Source: Nitrobacter sp051535215 (GTDB taxonomy: Bacteria > Pseudomonadota > Alphaproteobacteria > Rhizobiales > Xanthobacteraceae). From it: a stretch of 64,000 nucleotides of DNA. Of this stretch, positions 63,551 to 64,000 are shown piece by piece (position 1 is the first letter of the stretch; each line of letters begins with the position of its first letter). Location of the stretch: positions 124,001 through 188,000 of the forward strand of contig NZ_JBPPLY010000003.1 in the NCBI RefSeq assembly GCF_051535215.1. Direction: 5' to 3'. The translations under genes and the position numbers were made by a program. The notes below the pieces were generated by a model, which worked only from the letters and a program-made list of their open reading frames with translations, ran no database searches and was not told the DNA's origin.

Positions 63551-64000
63551 TTACGCCTTCGCCAACCGGCGCTTGATCCGCAGCATTGCCAGCGCCGCCT
63601 GCGCCGCATGGCCACCCTTGTTCAATTCGCTCGCGCGCGCTCTTGCCCATGCCTGCGCCTCGGTATTGACAGTGATGATGCCGTTGCCGACCGGCACACG
63701 CCGCTGCACCGACAGATCCATCAGCGCGCGGCAGGATTCCATCGAGACGATCTCGAAATGAATGGTGTCGCCGCGCACCACGCAGCCGAGCGCAACCACC
63801 GCGTCGTAAGGCTCGCCATTTCGCTCCGCCGCATCAAGTGCCATGGCAATCGCCGCGGGGATTTCCAGAGCGCCCGGAACGGCGACGACCTCATAACCGA
63901 CGCCGGCGGATCTCAGTTCCGCGACCGCGCCTTCGAGCAGCGCATCCTGAATGTCGTCGTAGAACCGCGCCTCGACGATCAGGGCGCGCGCGCCCGAGAC
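63551..64000 (-). CDS. ribH: 6,7-dimethyl-8-ribityllumazine synthase, 5' end outside the window
   Basis: Penultimate enzyme of riboflavin synthesis. The frame runs uninterrupted from the window edge to the stop at 63551. The 149 visible residues begin GARALIVEARFYDDIQDALLEGA and include VPGALEIPAAIAMAL, VALGCVVRGDTIHFEIVS (with the catalytic His) and PVGNGIITVNTEAQAWARA. Only about a dozen N-terminal residues should be missing. It is the first of ribH-nusB-thiL here. Confidence 0.95.
   Translation of the reverse strand, partial: VSGARALIVEARFYDDIQDALLEGAVAELRSAGVGYEVVAVPGALEIPAAIAMALDAAERNGEPYDAVVALGCVVRGDTIHFEIVSMESCRALMDLSVQRRVPVGNGIITVNTEAQAWARARASELNKGGHAAQAALAMLRIKRRLAKA

Noticed and set aside
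1..64000. CRISPR array, prophage, insertion sequence or integrative element
   Set aside because: No regularly spaced repeats, transposase, integrase or phage genes were seen; only two short interspersed repeats.

Overview
The window is high-GC chromosomal DNA from an alphaproteobacterium, most likely of the Bradyrhizobium/Nitrobacter/Rhodopseudomonas group. This rests on gene order and protein style: dusB(nifR3)-ntrBC-ntrYX-dat-hfq-hflX, dacC-tmk-holB-metG-tatD, tolC-popZ-valS, and ribH-nusB-thiL. Two copies of an interspersed repeat also resemble one I recall from that group. No species is claimed. I found no prophage, insertion sequence, integrase or CRISPR array; almost everything is housekeeping or core metabolism.

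Region 1-9.6 kb is the most accessory-like. It holds the end of a quinone-oxidoreductase-like gene, a 50-residue membrane protein, the 5-oxoprolinase operon pxpB-pxpC-pxpA, a cupin, a DUF2147 protein, several small membrane or secreted proteins (one with a natural six-histidine run, one with ten cysteines), tRNA-Ser(UGA), a PilZ protein and the lipoprotein RlpA. Region 9.8-16.4 kb (plus strand) is a tight run: dacC, tmk, holB, metG (with a lysine-rich N-terminal tail), tatD and a metallo-beta-lactamase-fold hydrolase.

Region 16.4-27.4 kb (minus strand) carries dctP and a fused dctQM TRAP transporter with an acyl-CoA synthetase, then a CzcCBA-type heavy-metal efflux operon preceded by a small His/Cys protein. 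At 27.5-30.7 kb lie queC, mazG and an aldehyde dehydrogenase. Region 30.8-41.1 kb (minus) is the nitrogen-control run dusB-ntrB-ntrC-ntrY-ntrX-dat-hfq-hflX. It puts two two-component systems next to the RNA chaperone Hfq and the ribosome-associated GTPase HflX.

Region 41.3-50.7 kb holds ispDF, cinA, ratA, a FlaR-like kinase, lipA, a 3-methyladenine glycosylase, an MFS transporter, valS and popZ. Region 51-64 kb holds tolC, prfB (with a programmed +1 frameshift that splits the reading frame), mrcA, amiC, rne (long leader, His/Asp-rich insertion, clear terminator), thiL, nusB and the truncated ribH. Cell-envelope genes (rlpA, dacC, mrcA, amiC, tolC, popZ) recur through the window.

I do not see a convincing undescribed multi-gene system. 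The best leads are the histone-like tail on methionyl-tRNA synthetase, the His-rich insertion in RNase E, the TRAP-plus-CoA-ligase operon, the small His/Cys proteins, and the unlisted small genes. Start codons were chosen by ribosome-binding-site, overlap and family length, so several differ from the longest open frame.
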